A stretch of 64,000 bases of DNA, from positions 1 to 64,000 of the forward strand of contig JAYWMQ010000006.1 of NCBI GenBank assembly GCA_035873375.1. The letters run 5' to 3'. Position numbers and translations under genes: made by a program. Below are positions 52,501-60,448 of the stretch, piece after piece (the first letter of the stretch is position 1; every line of letters begins with the position of its first letter). The notes below the pieces were generated by a model. That model saw only the letters and a program-made list of their open reading frames with translations. It was not told the origin of the DNA and made no database searches. The DNA is from Nitrospirota bacterium (GTDB lineage Bacteria; Nitrospirota; Thermodesulfovibrionia; Thermodesulfovibrionales; JdFR-85).

Positions 52501-53756
52501 TCAAAAATTGTATCAACTTCAGGGTCTATAAATACGGCTGCTGTTGCCTGTGCAGTAATCTCGTTTTTTACAATATCAGCACCGACAAAGTCTGCAATCA
52601 TGTACCTGCCGGAGCCTGTAGTGCCAACGCCGCATATCTCAACATCATTGCCCACCTCTTTTCCTACCTCCAGCAGACCCAGCCTGACAGCCTCAATAGG
52701 TCTTCCTGCTGTCATCAGATACCTCTTTGCAACCAGTCTGCCCTCTTCATCTATAACAGCAAGATTTGTGCTGATGGAACCGATATCAATACCCAGATAA
52801 ACCCTGCTTTTCTGATCCCGTGCTTTTTTCTGACCCCTGACCCCTGCCACTTGCCCTCCGGCCTCTGTCAGCAGATGCCTCTCCCTGAATCCATCCCCTT
52901 CTACAATAAGCGGTCTGTGGCCTGAATCATTCTGCCTCAGCGTGGAGAGGGTCTCTTCAAGTTTGCCGAAGTTCAGGGCGGTTGTCTTTTCCTCATCCAA
53001 TGCCTTGAAGGCCGCTCCAATCGCACCCATGAAGGCCGTATGCTCGGGAATTATCAGCTCTTCAAGTTCAAAAACCTCCTTAAATGCCTTTATCATACCC
53101 TTATTCAGTGCAACCCCCCCTTGAAAGGATATGTTGAGGGGCACTGGTCTGCCCCTGACTATCGAGCCTTTAAAATTCCTTGCCACTGCAAGGCAGAGCC
53201 CTGCCACAATATCATCCATGGGTGTGGCAATCTGTTGCAGGTGGATCATGTCTGATTTGGCAAAGACACTGCAACGTCCTGCAATCCTTGGAGGATTTTT
53301 GGACCTCAATGCAGTCTCGCTGAATTCCTCTATACTTAACCGCAGTCTTTCTGCCTGCTGATCAAGAAAAGAGCCGGTACCTGCCGCACAGACCGAATTC
53401 AGTGAAAAGTCCTTTATTGCATTGCCTTCAAGGATAATAAGCTTTGAATCCTCTCCACCCATCTCAATAATGGTATTGACATCCGGATAAAACCTCTTTG
53501 TGGATGTGCAGTTGGCCACAAGTTCATTGATATGAGCAGCGCCTGTAGCCCTTGCCATAAGCTTACCGGTTGAACCTGTAAAGACTATCATGATTTCGGG
53601 ATAATCAGAAGAGACCTCCCTCAGTAGCTCAATGGCCGCATCCACGGGATGTCCCTTATGCCGGCGATAGACGGTCAGGAGAACTTCCCCCTTTTCATCA
53701 ATAATGGCAATTTTTACACTTACAGAACCACAGTCCAGACCTGCTGTAAGGGCCAT
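49536..53756 (-). CDS. 2-hydroxyacyl-CoA dehydratase activase-type fusion protein (BcrAD/BadFG/HgdC)
   Basis: The 1406-residue protein has two ASKHA ATPase modules. Module 1 starts GLDCGSVSVKIAI; module 2 starts LGIDIGSISTNLAV near residue 321. Each carries the two Cys that ligate a shared [4Fe-4S] cluster: Cys123 and Cys162 in module 1 (VCAAGTGSF, RCSVF), Cys444 and Cys484 in module 2 (ACAAGTGSF, RCTVF). A Cys-rich DUF2229 module follows (CRSCENMCEINRIKIDG), then an HgdB-like dehydratase domain. Activases use ATP to inject an electron into 2-hydroxyacyl-CoA dehydratases. Single-chain proteins like this are widespread in anaerobes, substrate unknown. AGGGAGG precedes the ATG. Confidence 0.87.
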   Translation of the reverse strand: MALTAGLDCGSVSVKIAIIDEKGEVLLTVYRRHKGHPVDAAIELLREVSSDYPEIMIVFTGSTGKLMARATGAAHINELVANCTSTKRFYPDVNTIIEMGGEDSKLIILEGNAIKDFSLNSVCAAGTGSFLDQQAERLRLSIEEFSETALRSKNPPRIAGRCSVFAKSDMIHLQQIATPMDDIVAGLCLAVARNFKGSIVRGRPVPLNISFQGGVALNKGMIKAFKEVFELEELIIPEHTAFMGAIGAAFKALDEEKTTALNFGKLEETLSTLRQNDSGHRPLIVEGDGFRERHLLTEAGGQVAGVRGQKKARDQKSRVYLGIDIGSISTNLAVIDEEGRLVAKRYLMTAGRPIEAVRLGLLEVGKEVGNDVEICGVGTTGSGRYMIADFVGADIVKNEITAQATAAVFIDPEVDTIFEIGGQDSKYISLRDGIIVDFEMNKACAAGTGSFLEEQAEKLSISIKDEFADCAFSSTHPCRLGERCTVFMENSLMANLQRGARKNDLLAGLAYSIVENYINRVVAGRNIGEHIFFQGGTAFNKTVVAAFEKFTGRTITVPPNHDVTGAIGMALIAREHMQAAKGKSSEKDAFPETSFKGFDLASRPYQQSSFECRSCENMCEINRIKIDGEDGFLFYGGRCEKYDVRRRVKTKIPDLFAFREDELWKSHTERAEGVKESGTSFRRGRIGIPYVFYFQDYLPYWSTLLWELGFDVVVSPKTNRRIVSLGLETVLAETCFPVKVSHGHVRHLLQEGVDTLFIPSFINMNPTDDPYEKGHACPLTQSFPYQIRVAFENATVVSPVIKLKEGENFVLKEIKRTMRHFGISSGEIRRAMRKAQEAQDEFIENIKARGREVLSTLDRRAVVVVGRAYNAFDMGVNLEIPRKLASLDVLSLPMDFLSEEDIHNDWPDMYWRSGQKILKAARVIKKNNLLYPIFIGNFSCGPDSFIQKFFEKELSGKPYLYVEIDEHSADAGAITRCEAFLDSIDAQISAGKTEHRDIQVPQKVEFSVKQSSGKQRTVYLPRMSDHAFALKAAFEHCGIPAEVLPETDAGALEFGRRYVSGKECYPCTVTTGDMLKKVFSEDFRPEESAFFMPSGTGPCRFGQYNIFHRMILEEVGIKDVPIFTPVQDVTFYKDLGIVGKDFVSRSWEGIVAFEILIKCLHESRPYEKEKGSADKLYNQYLQKLTTTLSGSNGNIMPLMEQMKNDFDSFPKEHGEKPLIGVVGEIFVRSNRFSNEDLVRKIETLGGEVWLSPVDEWIYYINLMSLKKTLRKKDISGIITILLKRLFQKRITGSLEKPFNGFLKTLHEPDTSDILKKASPYLHESFEGEAIMSIGKSIDLIGKGVSGIINAMPFGCMPGTVVTAIMRGVTKKYGIPSISIPYDGADSSTTELQLEAFMEQVRTKNGN

Positions 53757-53874
53757 CTCTTAACCTCCCTAAACCCCTCAGGATATTTCAGTGTTATTAT
53801 AAGAGTTATAAAAGTACTGAATAGTTTATACAAAAAGCTCACGTTGGGGCAATCTTAAGTGGTAATATATCATA

Positions 53875-56178
53875 ATGACCTATCTTAGAATAAAAATAAA
53901 AGTAAGGGGCCTTGTTCAGGGTGTGGGATTCAGGCCGTTTGTTTTCAACCTTGCCAGGTCTTTAGATCTCAAAGGGTTTGTGAAAAACACGTCTGAGGGA
54001 GTAGTAATAGAGATTGAGGGGAAGCACGCAGGGGTGTTTCTGAAGCGTCTCAGAAGTGAGAAACCGGAACTTTCCGATGTAGAATCAATTGATGTAGAAT
54101 CGATCGTAAAGGAAAAACCACCACGATACGGAAGTGATGAGTTCAGGATTGTGGAGAGTGAGGATAATGGCAGTATTACCCCTGTCTCACCGGATATATC
54201 CGTCTGCAAAGACTGTCTGTCCGAGCTCCTCGATCCCCCGGACAGGAGATACCTCTATCCCTTCATAAACTGCACAAATTGCGGGCCGAGATACTCTATT
54301 ACAAGGGCAATCCCTTATGACCGGCCAAACACTACAATGTTACGTTTCAGGATGTGTCATGACTGCAGCAGGGAATACCATGACCCTGAAGACAGGAGAT
54401 TCCATGCACAGGCAAACGCCTGCCCCCTCTGTGGTCCACAGCTCGGTTTTCAGAGCATAAACCCTTTATTTAAGGATGATGTGGGTGAAGAACCCATTTC
54501 TTCAGCAATCAAGGTGTTTAAGGCCGGGGGAATTGTTGCCGTAAAAGGCCTTGGGGGCTTTCATATTGCCTGTGATGCTGAAAATGCGGACGCTGTATCC
54601 CTGCTGAGGGAGAGAAAACAGAGGATTAACAAGCCCTTTGCACTGATGGCACCTGATATGGATACCGTAAGGGAGTTCTGTTATGTAACAGATGCGGAGG
54701 CTCAACTCATGCTCTCCCGCCGGAGACCGATAGTGCTCCTGAAAAAAAGACTCGACTGCAGGCTGCCGGAAGAAGTGGCCCCGAAAAACCGGTGCCTTGG
54801 CTTTATGCTCCCCTACACCCCGCTTCACCATCTCCTCTTTTTCTATCCGGAAAGGGAAGGGGGAGGGACACCGAATTTCCGTTGCCTTGTAATGACAAGT
54901 GGAAACCTTTCAGAAGAGCCGATAATACATGAAAATGAGGCTGCAAAGGGGGGGCTTGCAGGGATTGCAGATGCATTTTTACTGCATAACAGGGATATAT
55001 TCATGAGGGTGGATGATTCGGTTATACGGTCAAACGTCTTTATCCGGCGTTCAAGGGGATATGTGCCGGAGGCAATAGCTATAAAAGAGACCGGTCCTGA
55101 GGTGCTTGGCGTGGGTGCGGACCTGAAAAATACCTTTACCCTGACAAGGGATTTTTATGCAATACCGAGTCAGCACATCGGCGATATGGGAAATTTTGAA
55201 ACCCTGAAATTCTTTGAGGAGACACTTGAAAACCTTAAAAAACTCTACAGGATCAACCCGGTTGCCATGGCCTTTGACATGCATCCCGGGTATTATTCGA
55301 CAAGGTGGGCAGAATCTCAACCGTTGGAGGGAATGAGGGTGCAACACCACCATGCTCATGTGGCCTCTGTCATGGCTGAGGCAGGGCTCAGGAACGAGGT
55401 TATAGGTGTGGCCCTTGATGGCTCCGGCTACGGAACTGACGGCAATATCTGGGGCAGTGAGTTTCTGATTGCTGACCTCAAGGGATTCAAGCGTCTCTGT
55501 CACTTCAGTTACATGAAACTTCCCGGTGGTGAGATGGCAATAAGGGAGCCCTGGAGGATAGCCCTGGGCTGGCTCCAGGAGGTGACCGGGGGGGATGCCT
55601 TGCAGTACATTGAGAGAGTCGGATTTCTGAACCATTATGGCGAAGAGAGGATTAAAAATGTATTGAGGCTGATTGAGCTGCCGGAGTTTACCCCCTATAG
55701 CTCAGGTGCCGGGAGATTGTTTGATGCCGTGGCTGCAATTACCGGCATAGCTGATACAAATACCTATGAAGCCGAGGCAGCAACAGCGCTTGAGTCTTGT
55801 GCTGCAGAAGGTATTGCTGAAGATTACCCGGTGGATATAAAGTTTGCCGAGCCCATGGTGGTGGATTTTTCCTTTACATTGCTGAGGATACTGGAGGACA
55901 TGACGTCCGGAACCGGCAGGAGTATTATATCCGCGCGGTTTCATAATACCATCATTACAACTATAATAAGGGTGGTAAATAAACTCCATAGCCTTACAGG
56001 CATAAGGGATGTAGTTATCTCTGGAGGGTTTTTTCAGAACCTTTATATTGCAGAGAGGGTTTTTGAAAGGCTTCAGGGAGAAGGTTTCAGTGTCCATTGT
56101 AACAGGCTGATGCCTCCCAATGATGCAAACATATCGCTTGGCCAGGCATATATATTAAGGGAGAGGCTGCGGCAGTGA
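53875..56178 (+). CDS. hypF: carbamoyltransferase HypF
   Basis: The 767-residue protein has an acylphosphatase domain (KVRGLVQGVGFRPFVFNLA), two zinc-finger motifs (CKDCLSELLDPPDRR with INCTNCGPRY; CHDCSREYHDPEDRR with ANACPLCGP), a YrdC-like domain with GGIVAVKGLGGFHIACDA, and a Kae1-like domain with HHHAHVASVMAE and GVALDGSGYGTDG. It makes thiocarbamoyl-adenylate to build the CN ligands of NiFe hydrogenase. hypD starts within its stop. hypC and hypE are absent here. Confidence 0.96.
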   Translation: MTYLRIKIKVRGLVQGVGFRPFVFNLARSLDLKGFVKNTSEGVVIEIEGKHAGVFLKRLRSEKPELSDVESIDVESIVKEKPPRYGSDEFRIVESEDNGSITPVSPDISVCKDCLSELLDPPDRRYLYPFINCTNCGPRYSITRAIPYDRPNTTMLRFRMCHDCSREYHDPEDRRFHAQANACPLCGPQLGFQSINPLFKDDVGEEPISSAIKVFKAGGIVAVKGLGGFHIACDAENADAVSLLRERKQRINKPFALMAPDMDTVREFCYVTDAEAQLMLSRRRPIVLLKKRLDCRLPEEVAPKNRCLGFMLPYTPLHHLLFFYPEREGGGTPNFRCLVMTSGNLSEEPIIHENEAAKGGLAGIADAFLLHNRDIFMRVDDSVIRSNVFIRRSRGYVPEAIAIKETGPEVLGVGADLKNTFTLTRDFYAIPSQHIGDMGNFETLKFFEETLENLKKLYRINPVAMAFDMHPGYYSTRWAESQPLEGMRVQHHHAHVASVMAEAGLRNEVIGVALDGSGYGTDGNIWGSEFLIADLKGFKRLCHFSYMKLPGGEMAIREPWRIALGWLQEVTGGDALQYIERVGFLNHYGEERIKNVLRLIELPEFTPYSSGAGRLFDAVAAITGIADTNTYEAEAATALESCAAEGIAEDYPVDIKFAEPMVVDFSFTLLRILEDMTSGTGRSIISARFHNTIITTIIRVVNKLHSLTGIRDVVISGGFFQNLYIAERVFERLQGEGFSVHCNRLMPPNDANISLGQAYILRERLRQ

Positions 56179-57239
56179 AGCATCTGATTGAAAATATACA
56201 TCTGATGATGAAAAAGATTGGCCGTCCTGTGAGGCTGATGGAGGTCTGCGGCACCCATACTGTTGCAATATTCCGTCACGGCATAAGGACCATCCTGCCC
56301 GAAGGTATCATGCTGCTGAGCGGGCCGGGTTGTCCGGTCTGTGTAACATCCATTGAAGACATAGATAATGCTGTAAAGATCGCCAAAAAGCCCGGGGTAA
56401 TATTCACCACCTTCGGGGACATGCTGAGAGTCCCGGGTTCCCGTAAAAACCTTCAGGAGGCAAGGGCTGAGGGTGCAGACATACGGGTCATATACTCACC
56501 AATGGATGCCCTTGCTATAGCAGGTGAAAATCCTGACAGGAGTGTGGTATTCTTTGCAACCGGGTTTGAGACGACTTCTCCGTCTGTGGCAGCCACCCTT
56601 TGCGAGGCAGACAGAAAGGGGATCAATAATTTTCACATATATCCAAACCACAAACTCGTGCCCCCGGCACTGAGGGCCTTGCTTGGCGATGAGAGGGTTA
56701 AAGTGGATGGTTTTATCCTACCCGGGCATGTAAGCACCATTATAGGCAGGTCTCCCTACGAATTTATTTCACGGGATTATAAAAAACCTTCCGTTATTGC
56801 GGGTTTTGAGGCAAGGGATATTCTCGAGACAATCGCTATGCTGCTTGCACAGCTTATCAAAAGGGAGTCAAGGGTTGATATACAATATGTCAGTGCAGTA
56901 AGGGCAGAGGGTAATCCGAGGGCCATCTCCCTCATTGAGACCTGTTTTATGCCTGTTGATGCTCAATGGCGCGGTATTGGCACAATCGCCGAAAGTGGTC
57001 TCTCCTTACGTGAGGAGTTCAGACACCGGGATGCCTCAAAACTCTTTGATATCGAGGCGGAAAGCATGCCTGATATAAGAGGATGTGCGTGTGGTGACGT
57101 GCTGATGGGTATAAAAATACCGACTGATTGTTCCCTGTATGGGAAGAAATGCACCCCTGAAAGTCCTGTTGGCGCCTGCATGGTAAGTACAGAGGGAAGC
57201 TGTTCGGCATATTACAGGTATGATGATGGACTTCGATAA
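56175..57239 (+). CDS. hypD: hydrogenase maturation protein HypD
   Basis: The 354-residue Fe-S protein has the active-site motif MEVCGTHTVAIF near the start, SGPGCPVCVTSIEDID, FFATGFETTSPS and the C-terminal cluster region with CACGDVLMGI, KKCTPESPVGACMVS and GSCSAYYRY. It assembles the Fe(CN)2CO centre with HypC. Start is GTG, overlapping the hypF stop by 4 bases. The hypC gene normally between hypF and hypD is missing. Confidence 0.96.
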   Translation: MKHLIENIHLMMKKIGRPVRLMEVCGTHTVAIFRHGIRTILPEGIMLLSGPGCPVCVTSIEDIDNAVKIAKKPGVIFTTFGDMLRVPGSRKNLQEARAEGADIRVIYSPMDALAIAGENPDRSVVFFATGFETTSPSVAATLCEADRKGINNFHIYPNHKLVPPALRALLGDERVKVDGFILPGHVSTIIGRSPYEFISRDYKKPSVIAGFEARDILETIAMLLAQLIKRESRVDIQYVSAVRAEGNPRAISLIETCFMPVDAQWRGIGTIAESGLSLREEFRHRDASKLFDIEAESMPDIRGCACGDVLMGIKIPTDCSLYGKKCTPESPVGACMVSTEGSCSAYYRYDDGLR

Positions 57240-57999
57240 ATTAGTAAAGATAATGGAGGCATTGAGGAGTGAGGACGGTTGTCCATGGGACAGGGAACAG
57301 ACCCGACAGTCCCTGAAACCGTATCTGATAGAAGAGGCTTACGAGTTGCTCGAAGCGATTGAGGAAGACGACCCTTCAAGGATAAAGGAGGAGCTGGGAG
57401 ACCTCCTTTTTCAGATAGTCTTTCATGCCCGGATAGCCGAAGAGAGAGGAGAGTTTGATATCCGGGACGTCATAGGGGCGATTTCCGGGAAGATGGTTTT
57501 CCGCCATCCCCATGTGTTTGGAGGCAAGAGGCTCAGGACAGCAGATGAGGTGCTCGACAGATGGGAAGAGCATAAACGGCAGGAGGGCAAGCTTAAGGAA
57601 TCAATTCTTGAGGGTATCCCAGGGAATCTGCCTGCGCTACTGAAGGCCCACAGGGTTCAGGAGCGTGTATCAAGGGTGGGTTTTGATTGGGAGAAGGCAG
57701 AAGATGTCATTAAAAAGGTTGAAAGTGAGTTTGAAGAGTTTAAATCCGCACTTGAGGGAAGGGACAGGGAGAAGATCGAGGAGGAACTGGGAGACATTCT
57801 TTTTACACTTGTGAACTTAGCCCGATTTGTTGATGTTAATCCTGATGAGGCCCTCCGAAAGACAATAGCCAAATTTATCCGCCGTTTCAGTTACATCGAG
57901 ACAAGGGCAAAGCAGGAGGGAAGGGACCTTTCCGATTATACCCTTGAGGAGATGGATCAGCTCTGGGAAAAGGCAAAAAGAGCAGAAAAATACAGCTAA
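57220..57999 (+). CDS. mazG: nucleoside triphosphate pyrophosphohydrolase MazG
   Basis: The 259-residue protein has two MazG domains. The first includes EDGCPWDREQTRQSLKPYLI then EEAYELLEAI with EELGDLLFQIVFHA (metal-binding Glu residues); the second has FEEFKSALEGRDREKIEEEL then GDILFTLVNLARF. It hydrolyses (d)NTPs and, in some bacteria, lowers (p)ppGpp. The frame starts inside the hypD end with three Met codons; the first is assumed. It ends the hypF-hypD-mazG run. Confidence 0.94.
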   Translation: MMMDFDKLVKIMEALRSEDGCPWDREQTRQSLKPYLIEEAYELLEAIEEDDPSRIKEELGDLLFQIVFHARIAEERGEFDIRDVIGAISGKMVFRHPHVFGGKRLRTADEVLDRWEEHKRQEGKLKESILEGIPGNLPALLKAHRVQERVSRVGFDWEKAEDVIKKVESEFEEFKSALEGRDREKIEEELGDILFTLVNLARFVDVNPDEALRKTIAKFIRRFSYIETRAKQEGRDLSDYTLEEMDQLWEKAKRAEKYS

Positions 58000-58055
58000 C
58001 CGATATTATTTTGCTTTAAAGATTAATAACAGAAGAAATTCACCTGTTTTTAGGC

Positions 58056-58084
58056 TTGACACCTTCGACATTTAGGAATATATT
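58056..58084 (+). promoter_or_regulatory. strong sigma-70 promoter of hsp20
   Basis: TTGACA (58056-58061), 17-base spacing, TATATT (58079-58084). The expected start site is near 58091, about 37 bases before the hsp20 ATG. There is no obvious HrcA or sigma-32 element. Confidence 0.75.
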
Positions 58085-58127
58085 AAAATTATATTCGGGG
58101 TTAATCTAAACTTAAAGGAGGTGGCTT

Positions 58128-58619
58128 ATGGCAAAGAAACAGGAGTCAAAAGAGCTGGTAAAGTCGGAACCATCAAGAGTACTTGCACCCTTTGAGGAAG
58201 TGGAACGCTGGTTTGAAGATGTTTTCAGAAGACCCTTTTCTTTGCTGGGTCCTTCATGGTTGCCGAGGTTGAGATTTCCTGAATTGGAAGAGATAGCTCC
58301 AGTTGTGGATATTTTTGAAGAAGGCGATAATGTGGTGGTAAAGGCAGAGTTGCCCGGGATCAAGAAAGAGGACGTTGATGTAAGCCTGACAGACAATTCC
58401 ATAACTATCTCCGGAGAAAAGAAGAAGGAAGAGAAGGTAGAGAAAAAGAATTACTACAGACTGGAGCGCTCCTATGGTTCCTTCACACGTACCTTCCGCC
58501 TGCCTGCCGAGGTTCAGTCAGATAAGGCCAAGGCCAAGTTCAAGGACGGTATTCTTGAGATAAAGGTTCCAAAGACTGAGGAAGCCAAGAAGAGGGAGAA
58601 GAAGGTTAAGGTTGAATAG
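58128..58619 (+). CDS. small heat shock protein (Hsp20 / IbpA family)
   Basis: The 163-residue protein has an aromatic N-terminal region (ERWFEDVFRRPFSLLGPSW) and an alpha-crystallin domain (about residues 60-155) with VVVKAELPGIKKEDVDVSLT, then RSYGSFTRTFRLPAEV and the IEIKVPKT end. It is an ATP-independent holdase. A perfect ribosome binding site (AAAGGAGGTG) is upstream. It is a single-gene unit followed by a strong hairpin. Confidence 0.95.
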   Translation: MAKKQESKELVKSEPSRVLAPFEEVERWFEDVFRRPFSLLGPSWLPRLRFPELEEIAPVVDIFEEGDNVVVKAELPGIKKEDVDVSLTDNSITISGEKKKEEKVEKKNYYRLERSYGSFTRTFRLPAEVQSDKAKAKFKDGILEIKVPKTEEAKKREKKVKVE

Positions 58620-58634
58620 ATTTTTATGGTAATG

Positions 58635-58680
58635 GGTGACAGGTGTCAGGTAATATGCTTACCGCTTGACACCTGTCACC
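58635..58680. terminator. 14-bp perfect stem-loop between hsp20 and macro remnant
   Basis: GGTGACAGGTGTCA (58635-58648) pairs exactly with TGACACCTGTCACC (58667-58680), with an 18-base loop. It sits 16 bases after the hsp20 stop and at the truncated end of the macro-domain remnant. No T-run follows, so termination is probable but unproven. GGTGACAGGTGTC motifs are common dispersed repeats and may be the insertion that broke the macro gene. Confidence 0.6.
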
Positions 58681-58681
58681 T

Positions 58682-58889
58682 GAGCCAACAGGTACGAAGC
58701 CAATCCTGTCACTCTCTTTCTGTATTATCTCTCAACCTTTCTTGCTATTGCGCCTGCTACACCACCGCCGTGTTTGAGATGGGAGTTTGCAGCGTTTACG
58801 ATGACATCCACATCCCTTTCAGTAATATCACCCTTAACAAGCCTGAGGGTTTTGCTCTTTATTCTCCTCTCCTTCTTTACCTCCATCAT
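58682..58889 (-). pseudogene. frameshifted and truncated macro-domain gene
   Basis: A minus-strand frame opens at 58889 behind a perfect ribosome binding site (AGGAGGTGATGCTT). It reads [20 protein letters not shown], then [20 protein letters not shown] and [11 protein letters not shown], the classic ADP-ribose-binding start of a macro domain. At KVER it meets TAA (58725-58727). If two bases (GA in gagaga) are removed, the frame continues as [17 protein letters not shown], the next conserved part, up to the hairpin at 58680, where similarity ends. Roughly two-thirds of the domain is missing. The gene is dead unless expressed by frameshifting. Confidence 0.75.
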
Positions 58890-59284
58890 AAGCATCACCT
58901 CCTTATCTGAATTTGCAGGTTCTGCTGAATTTTATGTATTTGTAGAAATTAAATACATAGGTTCTGAGTAGAGTGCTATTCATAAATAATTCATAAATAT
59001 AGAATATTATTTAAGAGTGCACAAAGAAGTCAACAAATAAACGTGTGATCAAATCATGAGCTCATCACGTTTTATTTGACGGGAAGTTCTCTCTTGACAA
59101 CGATCAGATTATCTGCTATATCTTAGAGAGAGGGAGCTGTAAGGGGAGATAAATTTAAGGCGAAAAATAAGTCACTATGAATGCGGTTACTGTTACTTAT
59201 GACGCGCTTCTTTCCCTTAAGTGAAAAAAACGTTGAGGCCACAAGAGCTTTTAAGAACTTTTTTAATTTGGGAGTCATTGAAAA
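58890..59284. other. 395-base gap upstream of cfa
   Basis: No gene is seen. It contains a nested palindrome (ATGAGCTCAT near 59056, within ACGTGTGAT...ATCACGT at 59041-59070), a strong cfa promoter (separate entry) and a 155-base leader. The macro-gene ribosome binding site is just to the left. Confidence 0.55.
59094..59122 (+). promoter_or_regulatory. sigma-70 promoter of cfa
   Basis: TTGACA (59094-59099), 17-base spacing, TATATC (59117-59122). Transcription would start near 59129 and give a leader of about 155 bases. Confidence 0.7.
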
Positions 59285-60406
59285 ATGAAAAAGGACAAAT
59301 TTAGAGGCACAGCAGAAAAGCTCCTTTCTTTAGCCGGAATAGGAATTAACGGCAAGAATCCCTGGGACCTGAAGGTTCATAATGAGAGTTTTTACCAGAG
59401 GGTTTTAAATCACGGCTCCCTTGGGCTTGGAGAGTCCTATATGGATGGATGGTGGGATTGCGACAGACTTGACGATTTTTTTTGCCGTATGCTCAGATCC
59501 GAAATACATAACAAGGTCAAAGAGGACTGGATACTTCTTTCCAGGGTTCTATTGTCAAAAAGCATTAATATGCAATCAAAGAGACGGGCTTTTAGAATTG
59601 GCGAGATGCATTATGACCTTGGGAATGACTTATATGAAAATATGCTTGACAGGCGCATGGTTTATACTTGTGCTTATTGGAAGGATGCAAAAACGCTGGA
59701 TGATGCCCAGGAGCATAAACTGGATATGGTTTGCCGGAAAATAGGATTGCAACCCGGTATGAAAATTCTGGATATCGGCTGCGGATGGGGAAGCTTTGCG
59801 AAATACGCTGCAGAGAAATATAAAGCTGAGGTAACAGGGGTTACCGTCTCCAGAGAACAGGTGGAACTTGCAAGGACATTATGCAAGGGGGAACCTATTG
59901 ATATCAGATTGCAGGATTACAGGGATGTTACCGGTAAATTTGACCACATAATCTCCCTGGGCATGTTTGAACACGTGGGTTATAAAAATTACAGGACATA
60001 CATGGAGGTCGTGGACCGTTGCCTGAAGGATGACGGTTTGTTTTTGTTGCAGACTATTGGTGGAAACGAGTCGGCAGTTAACACGGAACCCTGGCTCGAT
60101 AAGTATATCTTTCCCAATTCCGTAATACCCTCGGTTAAACAGATTGGAGATGCAATTGAGGGATTGTTTGTCATGGAAGACTGGCATAATTTCAGTGCTG
60201 ATTATGATAAAACACTTATGGCGTGGTATGGAAATTTTGACATGAATTGGAATAAGATAAAGTCAAACTATGATGAAAGATTTTACAGGATGTGGAAGTA
60301 TTATCTGCTGACCTGTGCAGGTTCATTCCGTGCAAGAAAGAATCAGGTATGGCAGATTGTCTTTTCCAAAAAAGGTGTTCCTGAAGGGTATCGGTCCATA
60401 CGTTAA
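59285..60406 (+). CDS. cfa: cyclopropane-fatty-acyl-phospholipid synthase
   Basis: The 373-residue SAM methyltransferase has an N-terminal lipid-binding region (SLGLGESYMDGWWDCDRLDD) and a Rossmann core with ILDIGCGWGSFAKYAAEKY, then VTGVTVSREQVELA, the base-contact region LGMFEHVGYKNY and the C-terminal SFRARKNQVWQIVFSK. It cyclopropanates unsaturated phospholipid tails, often in stationary phase or under stress. GGGAG lies about 10 bases before the ATG. It is a separate unit with its own promoter. Confidence 0.95.
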   Translation: MKKDKFRGTAEKLLSLAGIGINGKNPWDLKVHNESFYQRVLNHGSLGLGESYMDGWWDCDRLDDFFCRMLRSEIHNKVKEDWILLSRVLLSKSINMQSKRRAFRIGEMHYDLGNDLYENMLDRRMVYTCAYWKDAKTLDDAQEHKLDMVCRKIGLQPGMKILDIGCGWGSFAKYAAEKYKAEVTGVTVSREQVELARTLCKGEPIDIRLQDYRDVTGKFDHIISLGMFEHVGYKNYRTYMEVVDRCLKDDGLFLLQTIGGNESAVNTEPWLDKYIFPNSVIPSVKQIGDAIEGLFVMEDWHNFSADYDKTLMAWYGNFDMNWNKIKSNYDERFYRMWKYYLLTCAGSFRARKNQVWQIVFSKKGVPEGYRSIR

Positions 60407-60448
60407 AAATACTTTCAGATGCAGTGATAACCGTAAAGTGAAAGCCAA

